64,000 nt of DNA from Thinopyrum elongatum (taxonomy: Eukaryota; Streptophyta; Magnoliopsida; Poales; Poaceae): assembly GCA_011799875.1 (NCBI GenBank), contig JAAAXO010000119.1, forward strand, positions 1,524,763 to 1,588,762, written 5' to 3'. The notes under the pieces were generated by a model that was not told the DNA's origin, made no database searches, and worked only from the letters and a program-made list of their open reading frames with translations. Below, piece after piece: positions 1 through 12,744 of the stretch; the first letter of the stretch is position 1, and each line of letters starts with the position of its first letter. Position numbers and translations under genes: made by a program.

Positions 1-2300
1 GGTTGTATCCGTAGAACAGGCGTAATCTGGTCATACGAACTCCGTTTGAGGTCCACAACCTGCCAAAACGACCGCAATGAAAAGACGTATACCCCGCTGT
101 CCCACTTCGTTGGCAACGGCAAAGTTTCGGACGCCAAAACTGGCTTGCAAAATTGAGTTCCTGATGATTTAATCACTGGCGTGTCCATTCCTAGCCTCTA
201 AAATCGTTACATGAGCTCACCCATGGACACATGTTGGGACAGTAATGTACAGAATAACGGGATATGATTCCATTTGTGCACCAACAAGGCCTACATGTCA
301 GTCTGGATCGAAGGAGGAGGCTCCTTGGTGCACCAAAACACCCCAAAAATGAAGTTTTGCATGCTCTATCACCCATCCCGCTGCCAGCCGCATGTTTGGG
401 CAAGAACATGCGTCATCCTTGGACGAAGATGTGCATAGCAGCCCTTTTGTGCTCTTATCATTTACACACAAAATAATAGGTCATTTCGAGTGTTGAAAGA
501 TGGCTCCCCGGTTCGATCAACTTACCCTGGAAGCTGGACTCACGGTCTGCCCCGGTGCTGGAATCCATTTAGGTTGTATCCGTAGAACGGGCATAATCTG
601 GTCATACGAACTCCGTTTGAGCTCCACAACCTGCCAAAATGACCGCAACGAAAAGCTGTATACCCCGATGGCCCACTTCGTCGGCTATGGTAAAGTTTCG
701 GAGGCCAAAACTGGCTTGCAAAATTGAGTTCCTGATGATTTAATCGCTGTCGTGTCCACTCCTAGCCTCTAAAATCATTACGTGAGCTCACCCATGGACA
801 CATGTTGGGATAATAATGTGCAGAATAATGGGATATGATTCCATTTGTGCACCAACAAGGCCTACATGTCTGTCTGGATAGAAGGAGGAGGCTCCTTGGT
901 GCACCAAAACACCCCAAAAATGAAGTTTTGCATGCTCTATCACCCATCCCGCTGCCAGCCGCATGTTTGGGCAAGAACATGCGTCATCCTTGGATGAAGA
1001 TGTGCATAGCAGCTCTTCTGCGCTCTTATCATTTACACGCAAAATAATAGGTCATTCCGAGTGTTGAAAGATGGCTCCCCGACGCGATCAACTTACCTTG
1101 GAAGCTCGACTCACGGTCTGCCCCGGTGCTGGAATCCATTTAGGTTGTATCCGTAGAACGGGCGTAATCTGGTCATACGAACTCCGTTTGAGCTCCACAA
1201 CCTGCCAAAACGACCGCAACGAAAAGCCGTATACCCTGGTGGCCCACTTTGTTGGCTACGGCAAAGTTTCGGAGGCCAAAACTGGCTTGCAAAATTGAGT
1301 TCCTGATGATTTAATCACTGGCGTGTCCACTCCTAGCCTCTAAAATCGTTACGTGAGCTCACCCATGGACACATGTTGGGACAATAATGTACAGAATAAC
1401 GGGATATGATTCCATTTGTGCACCAACAAGGCCTATATGTCAGTCTGGATCGAAGGAGGAGGCTCCTTGGTGCATCAAAACACCCCAAAAATGAAGTTTT
1501 GCATGCTCTATCACCCATCCCGCTGCTAGCCGCATGTTTGGGCAAGAACATGCGTCATCCCTGGACGAAGATGTGCATAGCAGCTCTTCTGCGCTCTTAT
1601 CATTTACACACAAAATAATAGGTCATTTCGAGTGTTGAAAGATGGCTCCCCGGTGCGATCAACTTACCTTGGAAGCTCGACTCACGGTCTGCCCCGGTGC
1701 CGGAAGCCATTTAGGTTGTATCCGTAGAACGGGCGTAATCTGGTCATACGAACTCCGTTTGAGCTCCACAACCTGCAACAACGACCGCAACGAAAAGCCG
1801 TATACCCCGGTGGCCCACTTCGTCGGCTACGGTGAAGTCTCGGAGGCGAAAACTGGCTTGCAAAATTGAGTTCCTGATGATTTAATCGCTGGCGTGTCCA
1901 CAACTAGCCTCTAAAATCGTTACGTGAGCTCACCCATGGACACATGTTGGGATAATAATGTGCAGAATAACGGGATATGATTCCATTTGTGCACCAATAA
2001 GGGCTACATGTCTGTCTGGATAGAAGGAGGAGGCTCCTTGGTGCACCAAAACACCCCAAAAATGAAGTTTTGCATGCTCTATCAGCCATCCCGCTGCCAG
2101 CCGTATGTTTGGGCAAGAACATGCGTCATCCTTGGATCAAGATGTGCATAGCAGCTCTTCTGCGCTCTTATCGTTTACACGCAAAATAATAGGTCATTCT
2201 GAGTGTTGAAAGATGGCTCCCCGGCGCGATCAACTTACCTTGGAAGCTCGACTCACGGTCTGCCAAGGTGCTGGAATCCATTTAGGATGTATCCGTAGAA
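1..2300 (+). repeat. 6-monomer HOR, copy 1 (left end cut by window)
   Basis: This stretch matches 3427-5726 at an offset of 3,426 bp (6 x 571) with only a handful of differences seen by eye, for example G5/C3431, C115/A3541, A668/G4094 and a two-base change at 1902-1903. The match breaks down just after ~2300. Within it, monomers alternate between a CAGTCTGGATCG type (anchors 264, 1406) and a CTGTCTGGATAG type (anchors 835, 1977), so a two-monomer pattern of 1,142 bp underlies the 6-monomer unit. Confidence 0.9.
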
Positions 2301-3426
2301 CGGGCGTAATCTGGTCATACGAACTCCGTTTGAGGTCCACAACCTGCCAAAACGACCGCAATGAAAAGCCGTATACCCCGGTGTCCCACTTCGTTGGCAA
2401 CGGCAAAGTTTCGGACGCCAAAACTGGCTTGCAAAATTGAGTTCCTGATGATTTAATCACTGGCGTGTCCACTCCTAGCCTCTAAAATCGTTACATGAGC
2501 TCACCCATGGACACATGTTGGGACAGTAATGTACAGAATAACAGGATATGATTCCATTTGTGCACCAACAAGGCCTACATGTCAGTCTGGATCGAAGGAG
2601 GAGGCTCCTTGGTGCACCAAAACACCCCAAAAATGAAGTTTTGCATGCTCTATCACCCATCCCGCTGCCAGCCGCATGTTTGGGCAAGAACATGCGTCAT
2701 CCTTGGACGAAGATGTGCATAGCAGCCCTTTTGTGCTCTTATCATTTACACGCAAAATAATAGGTCATTTCGAGTGTTGAAAGATGGCTCCCCGGTTCGA
2801 TCAACTTACCCTGGAAGCTCGACTCACGGTCTGCCACGGTGGTGGAATCCATTTAGGTTGTATCCGTAGAACGGGCATAATCTGGTCATACGAACTCCGT
2901 TTGAGCTCCACAACCTGCCAAAATGACCGCAACGAAAAGATGTATACCCCGATGGCCCACTTCGTCGGCTATGGTAAAGTTTCGGAGGCCAAAACTGGCT
3001 TGCAAAATTGAGTTCCTAATGATTTAATCGCTGGCGTGTCCACTCCTGGCCTCTAAAATCGTTACGTGAGCTCACCCGTGGACACATGTTGGGATGATAA
3101 TGTACAGAATAACGGGATATGATTCCATTTGTGCACCAACAAGGCCTACATGTCTATCTGGATAGAAGGAGGAGGCTCCTTGGTGCACCAAAACTCCCCA
3201 AAAATGAAGTTTTGCATGCTCTATCACCCATCCCGCTGCCAGCCGCATGTTTGGGCAAGAACATGCGTCATCCTTGGATGAAGATGTGCATTGCAGCTCT
3301 TCTGCGCTCTAATCATTTACACGCAAAATAATAGGTCATTCCGAGTGTTGAAAGATGGCTCCCCGGCGCGATCAACTTACCTTGGAAGCTCGACTCACGG
3401 TCTGCACCGGTGCTGGAATCCATTTA
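2285..3426 (+). repeat. Two monomers completing HOR copy 1, related to copy start at a 4-monomer offset
   Basis: Positions 2285-3011 resemble 1-727 at an offset of 2,284 bp (4 x 571) and also resemble 3427-4153 at 1,142 bp. They share the unusual GGCAACGGC variant (seen at ~114, ~2398 and ~3540) and the CAGTCTGGATCG marker. The following monomer (anchor 3119) has CTATCTGGATAG and AACTCCCC, which set it apart from its neighbours. The three offsets (2, 4 and 6 monomers) show that the HOR was assembled by exchanges of different register. Confidence 0.8.
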
Positions 3427-5726
3427 GGTTCTATCCGTAGAACAGGCGTAATCTGGTCATACGAACTCCGTTTGAGGTCCACAACCTGCCAAAACGACCG
3501 CAATGAAAAGACGTATACCCCGCTGTCCCAATTCGTTGGCAACGGCAAAGTTTCGGACGCCAAAACTGGCTTGCAAAATTGAGTTCCTGATGATTTAATC
3601 ACTGGCGTGTCCATTCCTAGCCTCTAAAATCGTTACATGAGCTCACCCATGGACACATGTTGGGACAGTAATGTACAGAATAACGGGATATGATTCCATT
3701 TGTGCACCAACAAGGCCTACATGTCAGTCTGGATCGAAGGAGGAGGCTCCTTGGTGCACCAAAACACCCCAAAAATGAAGTTTTGCATGCTCTATCACCC
3801 ATCCCGCTGCCAGCCGCATGTTTGGGCAAGAACATGCGTCATCCTTGGACGAAGATGTGCATAGCAGCCCTTTTGTGCTCTTATCATTTACACACAAAAT
3901 AATAGGTCATTTCGAGTGTTGAAAGATGGCTCCCCGGTTCGATCAACTTACCCTGGAAGCTGGACTCACGGTCTGCCCCGGTGCTGGAATCCATTTAGGT
4001 TGTATCCGTAGAACGGGCATAATCTGGTCATACGAACTCCGTTTGAGCTCCACAACCTGCCAAAATGACCGCAACGAAAAGCTGTATACCCCGGTGGCCC
4101 ACTTCGTCGGCTATGGTAAAGTTTCGGAGGCCAAAACTGGCTTGCAAAATTGAGTTCCTGATGATTTAATCGCTGTCGTGTCCACTCCTAGCCTCTAAAA
4201 TCATTACGTGAGCTCACCCATGGACACATGTTGGGATAATAATGTGCAGAATAATGGGATATGATTCCATTTGTGCACCAACAAGGCCTACATGTCTGTC
4301 TGGATAGAAGGAGGAGGCTCCTTGGTGCACCAAAACACCCCAAAAATGAAGTTTTGCATGCTCTATCACCCATCCCGCTGCCAGCCGCATGTTTGGGCAA
4401 GAACATGCGTCATCCTTGGATGAAGATGTGCATAGCAGCTCTTCTGCGCTCTTATCATTTACACGCAAAATAATAGGTCATTCCGAGTGTTGAAAGATGG
4501 CTCCCCGACGCGATCAACTTACCTTGGAAGCTCGACTCACGGTCTGCCCCGGTGCTGGAATCCATTTAGGTTGTATCCGTAGAACGGGCGTAATCTGGTC
4601 ATACGAACTCCGTTTGAGCTCCACAACCTGCCAAAACGACCGCAACGAAAAGCCGTATACCCTGGTGGCCCACTTTGTTGGCTACGGCAAAGTTTCGGAG
4701 GCCAAAACTGGCTTGCAAAATTGAGTTCCTGATGATTTAATCACTGGCGTGTCCACTCCTAGCCTCTAAAATCGTTACGTGAGCTCACCCATGGACACAT
4801 GTTGGGACAATAATGTACAGAATAACGGGATATGATTCCATTTGTGCACCAACAAGGCCTATATGTCAGTCTGGATCGAAGGAGGAGGCTCCTTGGTGCA
4901 TCAAAACACCCCAAAAATGAAGTTTTGCATGCTCTATCACCCATCCCGCTGCTAGCCGCATGTTTGGGCAAGAACATGCGTCATCCCTGGACGAAGATGT
5001 GCATAGCAGCTCTTCTGCGCTCTTATCATTTACACACAAAATAATAGGTCATTTCGAGTGTTGAAAGATGGCTCCCCGGTGCGATCAACTTACCTTGGAA
5101 GCTCGACTCACGGTCTGCCCCGGTGCCGGAAGCCATTTAGGTTGTATCCGTAGAACGGGCGTAATCTGGTCATACGAACTCCGTTTGAGCTCCACAACCT
5201 GCAACAACGACCGCAACGAAAAGCCGTATACCCCGGTGGCCCACTTCGTCGGCTACGGTGAAGTCTCGGAGGCGAAAACTGGCTTGCAAAATTGAGTTCC
5301 TGATGATTTAATCGCTGGCGTGTCCACTCCTAGCCTCTAAAATCGTTACGTGAGCTCACCCATGGACACATGTTGGGATAATAATGTGCAGAATAACGGG
5401 ATATGATTCCATTTGTGCACCAACAAGGGCTACATGTCTGTCTGGATAGAAGGAGGAGGCTCCTTGGTGCACCAAAACACCCCAAAAATGAAGTTTTGCA
5501 TGCTCTATCACCCATCCCGCTGCCAGCCGTATGTTTGGGCAAGAACATGCGTCATCCTTGGATCAAGATGTGCATAGCAGCTCTTCTGCGCTCTTATCGT
5601 TTACACGCAAAATAATAGGTCATTCTGAGTGTTGAAAGATGGCTCCCCGGCGCGATCAACTTACCTTGGAAGCTCGACTCACGGTCTGCCCCGGTGCTGG
5701 AATCCATTTAGGATGTATCCGTAGAA
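3427..5726 (+). repeat. 6-monomer HOR, copy 2
   Basis: This is the second copy of the 3,426-bp HOR. It contains the anchors 3690, 4261, 4832 and 5403 and shares rare private variants with copy 1, such as GCTGTCGTG (~4174, compare ~748), GCATCAAAAC (~4898, compare ~1472), TGCTAGCCGC (~4951) and CTGCAACAACG (~5200). After ~5727 the sequence changes (TAATGTGGTGATACG) and no longer follows copy 1. Confidence 0.9.
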
Positions 5727-8700
5727 CGGGCGTAATGTGGTGATACGAACTCCGTTTGAGCTCCACAACCTGCCAAAACAACCGCAACAAAAAGCCGTAT
5801 ACCCTGGTAGCCCACTTCGTGCGCTATGGCAATGTTTTAGGGGACAAAACTGGCTTGCAAAATTGAGTTCCTGATGATTTAATCGCTGGCGTGTCCACTC
5901 CTGGCCTCTAAAATCGTTACATGAGCTCACCCATGGACACAGGTTGGGACAATAATGTACAGAATAACGGGATATGATTCCATTTGTGCTCCAACAAGGC
6001 CTACATGTTTGTCTGGATAGAAGGAGGAGGCTCCTTGGTGCACCAAAACGCCCCAAAAATGAAGTTTTGCATGCTCTATCACCCATCCCGCTGCCAGCCG
6101 CATGTTTGGGCAAGAACATGCGTCATCCCTGGACGAAGATGTGCATAGCAGCTCTTCTGCGCTCTTATCATTTACACGCAAAATAATAGGTCATTTCGAG
6201 TGTTGAAAGATGGCTCCCTGGCGCGATCAACTTACCTTGGAAGCTCGACTCATGGTCTGCCCCGGTGCTGGAATCCATTTAGGTTGTATCCGTAGAACGG
6301 CCGTAATCTGGTCATACGAACTCTGTTTGAGCTCCACAACCTGCCAAAATGACTGTAATTAAAAGCCATATACCCTGGTAGCCCACTTCGTGCGCTACAG
6401 CAAAGTTTCAGAGGACAAAACTGGCTTGCAAAATTGAGTTCCTGATGATTTAATCGCTGGCGTGTCCACTCCTGGCCTCTAAAATCGTTACGTGAGCTCA
6501 CCCATGGACACATGTTGGGATAATAATGTACAAAATAACAGGATATGATTCCATTTGTGCACCAACGAGGCCTACATGTCTGTCTGGATAGAAGGAGGAG
6601 GATCCTTGGTGCACCAAGACGGCCCAAAAATGAAGTTTTGCATGCTCTGTCACGCATCCCGCTGCCACCCGCATGTTTGGGCAAGAACATGCATCATCCT
6701 TGGATGAAGATGTGCATAGCAGCTCTTCTGTGCTCTTATCATTTACACGCAAAATAATAGGTCATTTCGAGTGTTGAAAGATGGCTCCCCGGCGCGATCA
6801 ACTTACCTTGGAAGCTCGACTCACGGTCTGCCCCGGTGCTGGAATCCATTTAGGTTGTATCCGTAGAACGGGCGTAATCTGGTCATACAAACTCCGTTTG
6901 AGCTCCACAACCTGCCAAAATGACCGCAACGAAAAGCCGTATACCCTGGTGGCCTACTTCATCGGCTACAGTAAAGTTTCGGAGGCCAAAACTGGCTTGC
7001 AAAATTGAGTTCCTGATGATTTAATCACTGGCGTGTCCACTCCTAGCCTCTAAAATCGTTATGTGAGCTCACCCATGGACACATGTTGGGATAATAATGT
7101 GCAGAATAACGGGATATGATTCCATTTGTGCACCAACAAGGCCTACATGTCTGTCTGGATAGAGGGAGGAGGCTCCTTGGTGCACCAAAACACCCCAAAA
7201 ATGAAGTTTTGCATGCTCTATCACCCATCCCGCTGCCAGCCGCATGTTTGGGCAAGAACATGCGTCATCCTTGGATGAAGATGTGCATAGCAGCTCTTTT
7301 GCGCTCTTATCATTTACACACAAAATAATAGGTCATTCCGAGTGTTGAAAGATGGCTCCCCGGCGCGATCAACTTACCTTGGAAGCTCGACTCACGATCT
7401 GCCCCGGTGTTGGAATCCATTTAGGTTGTATCCGTAGAACGGGCGTAATCTGGTCATACGGACTCCGTTTGAGGTCCACAACCTGCCAAAACGACCGCAA
7501 CGAAAAGCCGTATATCCCGGGTCCACTTCGTCGGCTACGGCAAAGTTTCGGAGGCCAAAACTGGCTTGCAAAATTGAGTTCCTGATGATTTAATCACCGG
7601 CGTGTCCACTCCTAGCCTCTAAAATTGTTACGTGAGCGCACCCGTGGACACATGTTGGAACAATAATGTACAGAATAACGGGATATGATTGCATTTGTGC
7701 ACCAACAAGGCCTACATGTCAGTCTGGATCAAAGGAGGAGGCTCCTTGGTGCACCAAAACACCCCAAAAATGAAGTTTTGCATGCTCTATCACCCATCCC
7801 GCTGCCAGCCGCATGTTTGGGCAAGAACATGCGTCGTCCATGGACGAAGATGTGCATAGCAGCTCTTCTGCGCTCTTATCATTTACACGCAAAATAATAG
7901 GTCATTCCGAGTGTTGAAAGATGGCTCCCTGGTGCGATCAACTTACCTTGGAAGCTCGACTCACGGTCTGCCCCCTTGCTGGAATCCATTTAGGTTGTAT
8001 CCGTAGAACGGGAGTAATCTGGTCATACGAACTCCGTTTGAGCTCCAGAACCTCCCAAAACGACCGCAACGAAAAGCCGTATACCTCGATGACCCACTTC
8101 ATTGGCTACAGTAAAGTTTTGGTGGCCAAAACTGGCTTGCAAAATTGAGTTCCTAATGATTTAATCACTGGCGTGTCCACTCCTAGCCTCTAAAATCGTT
8201 ACGTGAGCTCACCCATGGACACATGTTGGGATAATAATGTGCAGAATAACGGGATATGATTCCATTTGTGCACCAACAAGGCCTACATGTCTATCTGGAT
8301 AGAAGGAGGAGGCTCCTTGGTGCACCAAAACACCCCAAAAATGAAGTTTTGCATGCTCAATCACCCATCCGGCTGCCAGCCCCATGTTTGGGCAAGAACA
8401 TGCTTCATCCTTGGATGAAGATGTGCATAGCAGCTCTTCTGCACTCTTATCATTTACACGCAAAATAATAGGTCATTCCGAGTGTTGAAAGATGGCTCCC
8501 CGGCGCGATCAACTTACCTTGGAAGCTCGACTCACAGTCTGCCCCGGTGCTGGAATCCATTTTGGTTGTATCCGTAGAACGGGCGTAATCTGGTCATACT
8601 AACTCCGTTTGAGGTCCACAACCTGCCAAAACGACCACAACGAAAATACATATACCCCGGTGGCCCACTTCGTCGGCTACGGCAAAGTTTCGGAGGCCAA

Positions 8701-11603
8701 AACTGGCTTGCAAACTTGAGTTCCTGATGATTTAATCACTGGCGTGTCCACTCCTAACCTCTAAAATCGTTACATGAGCTCACCCATGGACACATGTTGG
8801 AAAAATAATGTACAGAATAACGGGATATGATTCCATTTGTGCACCAACAGGGCCTACATATCACTCTGGATCGAAGGAGGAGGCTCCTTGGTGCACCAAA
8901 ACACCCCAGAAATGAAGTTTTGCATGCTCTATCACCCATCCCGCTGCCAGCCGCATGTTTGGGCAAGAACATGCGTCATCCTTGGACGAAGATGTGCATA
9001 GCAGCACTTCTGCGCTCTTATCATTTACACGCAAAATAATAGATCATTCCGAGTGTTGAAAGATGGCTCCCCGGTGCGATCAACTTACCTTGGAAGCTCG
9101 ACTCACGGTCTGCCCAGGTGCTGGAATCCATTTATGTTGTATCCGTAGAACGGGCATAATCTGGTCATACGAACTCCGTTTGAGCTCCACAACCTGCCAA
9201 AACGACCGCAACAAAAAGCCATATACCCTGGTGGCCCACTTCGTCGGCTACGGTAAAGTTTTGGAGGCCAAAATTGGCTTGCAAAATTGAGTTCCTGATG
9301 ATTTAATCGCTGGCGTGTCCACTCCAAGCCTCTAAAATCGTTACATGAGCTCACCCATGGACACATGTTGGGATAATAATGTGCAGAATAATGGGATATG
9401 ATTCCATTTGTGCACCAACAAGGCCTACATGTCTGTCTGGATAGAAGGAGGAGGCTCCTTGGTGCACCATAACACGCCAAAAATGAAGTTTGGCATGCTC
9501 TATCACCCATCCCGCTGCCAGCCGCATGTTTGGGCAAGAACATGCGTCATCCTTGGATGATGATGTGCATAGCAGCTCTTCTACGCTCATTTACATGCAA
9601 AATAATAGGTCATTCCGAGTGTTGAAAGATGGCTCCCCGGCGCGATCAACTTACCTTGGAAGCTCGACTCACGGTCTGCCCCGGTGCTGGAATCCATTTA
9701 GGTTGTATCCGTAGAACGGGCGTAATTTGGTCTTACGAACTCCATTTGAGGTCCACAACCTGCCAAAACGACAGCAACGAAAAGCCGTATCCCTCGGTAG
9801 CCCACTTCGTCGGCTACGGCAAAGTTTCGGAGGCCAAAACTGGCTTGCAAAATTGAGTTCCTGATGATTTAATCACTGGCGTGTCCACTCCTAGCCTCTA
9901 AAATCGTTACGTGAGCTCACCCATGGACACATGTTGGGACAATAATGTACAGAATAATGGGATATGATTCCATTTGTGCACCAACAAGGCCTACATGTCT
10001 GTCTGGATAGAAGGAGGAGGCTCCTTGGTGCACCAAAACACCCCAAAAATGAAGTTTTGTATGCTCTATCACCCATCCCGCTGCCAGCCGCATGTTTGGG
10101 CAAGAACATGCGTCATCCTTGGACGAAGATGTGCATAGTAGCTCTTCTGCGCTCTTATCATTTACACGCAAAATAATAGGTTATTCTGTGTGTTGAAAGA
10201 TGGCTCCCCGGTGCGATCAACTTACCTTGGAAGCTCGACTCACGGTCTGCCCCGGTGCTGGAAACCATTTAGGTTGTATCCGTAGAACGGGCTTAATCTG
10301 GTCATACGAACTCCGTTTGAGCTCCACAACCTGCCAAAATGACCGCAACGAAAAGCCGTATACCCCAGTGGCCCACTTCGTCGGCTATGGTAAAGTTTCG
10401 GAGGCCAAAACTGGCTTTTAAAATTGAGTTCCTGATGATTTAATCGCTGGCGTGTCCACTCCTAGCCTCTAAAATCGTTACGTGAGCTCACCCATGGACA
10501 CATGTTGGGATAATAATGTGCAGAATAATGGGATATGATTCCATTTGTGCACCAACAAGGCCTACATGTCTGTCTGGATAGAAGGAGGAGGCTCCTTGGT
10601 GCACCAAAACACCCCAAAAATGAAGTTTTGCATGCTCTATCAACCATCCCGTTGCCAGCCGCATGTTTGGGCAAGAACATGCGTCATCCTTTGATGAAGA
10701 TGTGCATAGCAGCTCTTCTGTGGTCTTATCATTTAAACGCAAAATAATAGGTCATTCCGAGTGTTGAAAGATGGCTCCCCGGCGCGATCAACTTACCTTT
10801 GAAGCTCGACTCACGGTCTGCCCCGGTGTTGGAATCCATTTAGGTAGTATCCGTAGAACGGGCGTAATCTGGTCATACGAACTCCGTTTGAGGTCCACAA
10901 CCTACCAAAACGACCGCAACGAAAAGCCGTATACCCTGGTGGCCCACTTCATCGGCTACGGCAAAGTTTTGGAGGCCAAAACTGGCTTGCAAAATTGAGT
11001 TCCTGATGATTTATTCACTGGCGTGTCCACTCCTAGCCTCTAAAATCGTTACCTGAGCTCACCCATGGACACATGTTGGGATAATAATGTACAGAATAAC
11101 GGGATATGATTCCATTTGTGCACCAACAAGGCCTACATGTCTGTCTGGATAGAAGGAGGAGGCTCTTTGGTGCACCAAAACACCCCAAAAATGAAGTTTT
11201 GCATGCTCTATCACCCATCCCGCTGCCAGCCGCATGTTTGGGGAAGAACATGCGTCATCCTTGGACGAAGATGTGCATAGCAGCTCTTCTGCACTCTTAT
11301 CATTTACACGCCAAATAATAGGTCATTCCGAGTGTTGAAAGATGGCTCCCCGGCGCGATCAACTTACCATGGAAGCTCGACTCACGGTCTGCCCCGGTGC
11401 TGAAATCCATTTAGGTTGTATCCGTAGAACGGGCGTAATCTGGTCATACAAACTCCGTTTGAGGTCCACAACCTGCCAAAACGACCACAATGAAAAGCCG
11501 TATACCTCGGTGGCCCACTTCGTCTACTACGGCAAAGATTCAGAGGCCAAAACTGGCTTTTAAAATTGAGTTTCTGATGATTTAATCGCTGGCTTGTCCA
11601 CTC
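5727..11603 (+). repeat. Irregular satellite stretch, about ten monomers without a clear HOR
   Basis: Anchors are 5974, 6545, 7116, 7685, 8256, 8827, 9398, 9964, 10535 and 11106. These monomers differ from each other more than those in the HOR blocks, and I could not find a long register in which they repeat. They mix the CAGTCTGGATCG type (7685, and 8827 in a changed form) with the commoner type. Small deletions occur: about 2 bp near 7,520 (TATCCCGGGTCC) and 5 bp near 9,588 (CTACGCTCATTTAC). One copy near 5,745 has TGGTGATACG in place of TGGTCATACG. A weak older HOR may be hidden here. Confidence 0.75.
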
Positions 11604-12744
11604 CTAGCCTCTAAAATCGTTACGTGAGCTCACCCATGGACACATGTTGGGACAATAATGTACAGAATAACGGGATATGATTCCATTTGTGCACCAACAA
11701 GGCCTACATGTTAGTCTGGATTGAAGGAGGAGGCTCCTTGGTGCACCAAAACACCCCAAAAATGAAGTTTTGCATGCTCTATCACCCATCCCGCTTTCAG
11801 CCGCATGTTTGGGCAAGAACATGCGTCATCCTTGGACGAAGATGTGCATAGCAGCTCTCCTGCGCTCTTATCATTTACACGCAAAATAATAGGTCATTTC
11901 AAGTGTTGAAAGATGGCTCCCCGGTGCGATCAACTTACCTTGGAAGCTCGACTCACGGTCTGCCCCGGTGCTGGAATCCATTTAGGTTGTATCCATAGAA
12001 CGGGCGTAATCTGGTCATACGAACTCTGTTTGAGCTCCACAACCTGCCAAAACGACCGCAACGAAAAGCCGTATACCCCGGTGGCCCACTTCGTATGCTA
12101 TGGTAAAGTTTCGGAGGCCAAAACTGGCTTGCAAAATTGAGTTCCTGACGATTTAATCGCTGGCGTGTCCACTCCTAGCCTCTAAAATCGTTACGTGAGC
12201 TCACCCATGGACACATGTTGGGATAATAATGTGCAGAATAATGGGATATGATTCCATTTGTGCACCAACAAGGCCTACATGTCTGTCTGGATAGAAGGAG
12301 GAGGCTCCTTGGTGCTCCAAAACACCCTAAAAATGAACTTTGCATGCTCTATCAGCCATCCCGCTGCCAGCTGCATGTTTGGGCAAGAACATGCGTCATC
12401 CTTGGAAGAAGATGTGCATAAAAGATCTTCTACACTCTTATCATTTACACGCAAAATAATAGGTCATTCCGAGTGTTGAAAGACGGCTCCCCGGTGCGAT
12501 CAACTTACCTTGGAAGCTCGACTCACGGTCTGCCCCGGTGCTGGAATCCATTTAGGTTGTATCCGTAGAACGGGCGTAATCTGGTCATACGAACTCCGTT
12601 TGAGCTCCACAACCTGCCAAAACGACCGCAACAAAAAGCCGTATACCCCGGTGGCCCACTTCATCGGCTACGGTAAAGTTTCGGAGGCCAAAACTGGCTT
12701 GCAAAATTGAATTCCTGATGATTTAATCGCTGGGGTGTCCACTC
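11604..12744 (+). repeat. Two monomers preceding the 5-mer HOR (Z-like and Y-like)
   Basis: The monomer anchored at 11677 carries CGCTTTCAGCCGC and a TTAGTCTGGAT form like the Z monomers at 13961 and 16816. The one at 12248 carries ATGAACTT and ATCAGCCATCC like the Y monomers at 13389 and 16245. The 11913-12140 segment matches 13054-13281 at a two-monomer offset and translates identically. The Z-Y order is reversed relative to the HOR that follows, so this looks like an older or rearranged edge of that HOR. Confidence 0.7.

Noticed and set aside
5679..6119. 146-codon minus-strand ORF, with similar ones near 6250, 9103, 21657, 40945, 48927, 58622, 59193, 61475 and 62046
   Set aside because: These arise when the 571-bp frame happens to lose one stop between two shorter shadow ORFs. 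Most monomers lack the fusion, and no domain or start-site context supports a protein.
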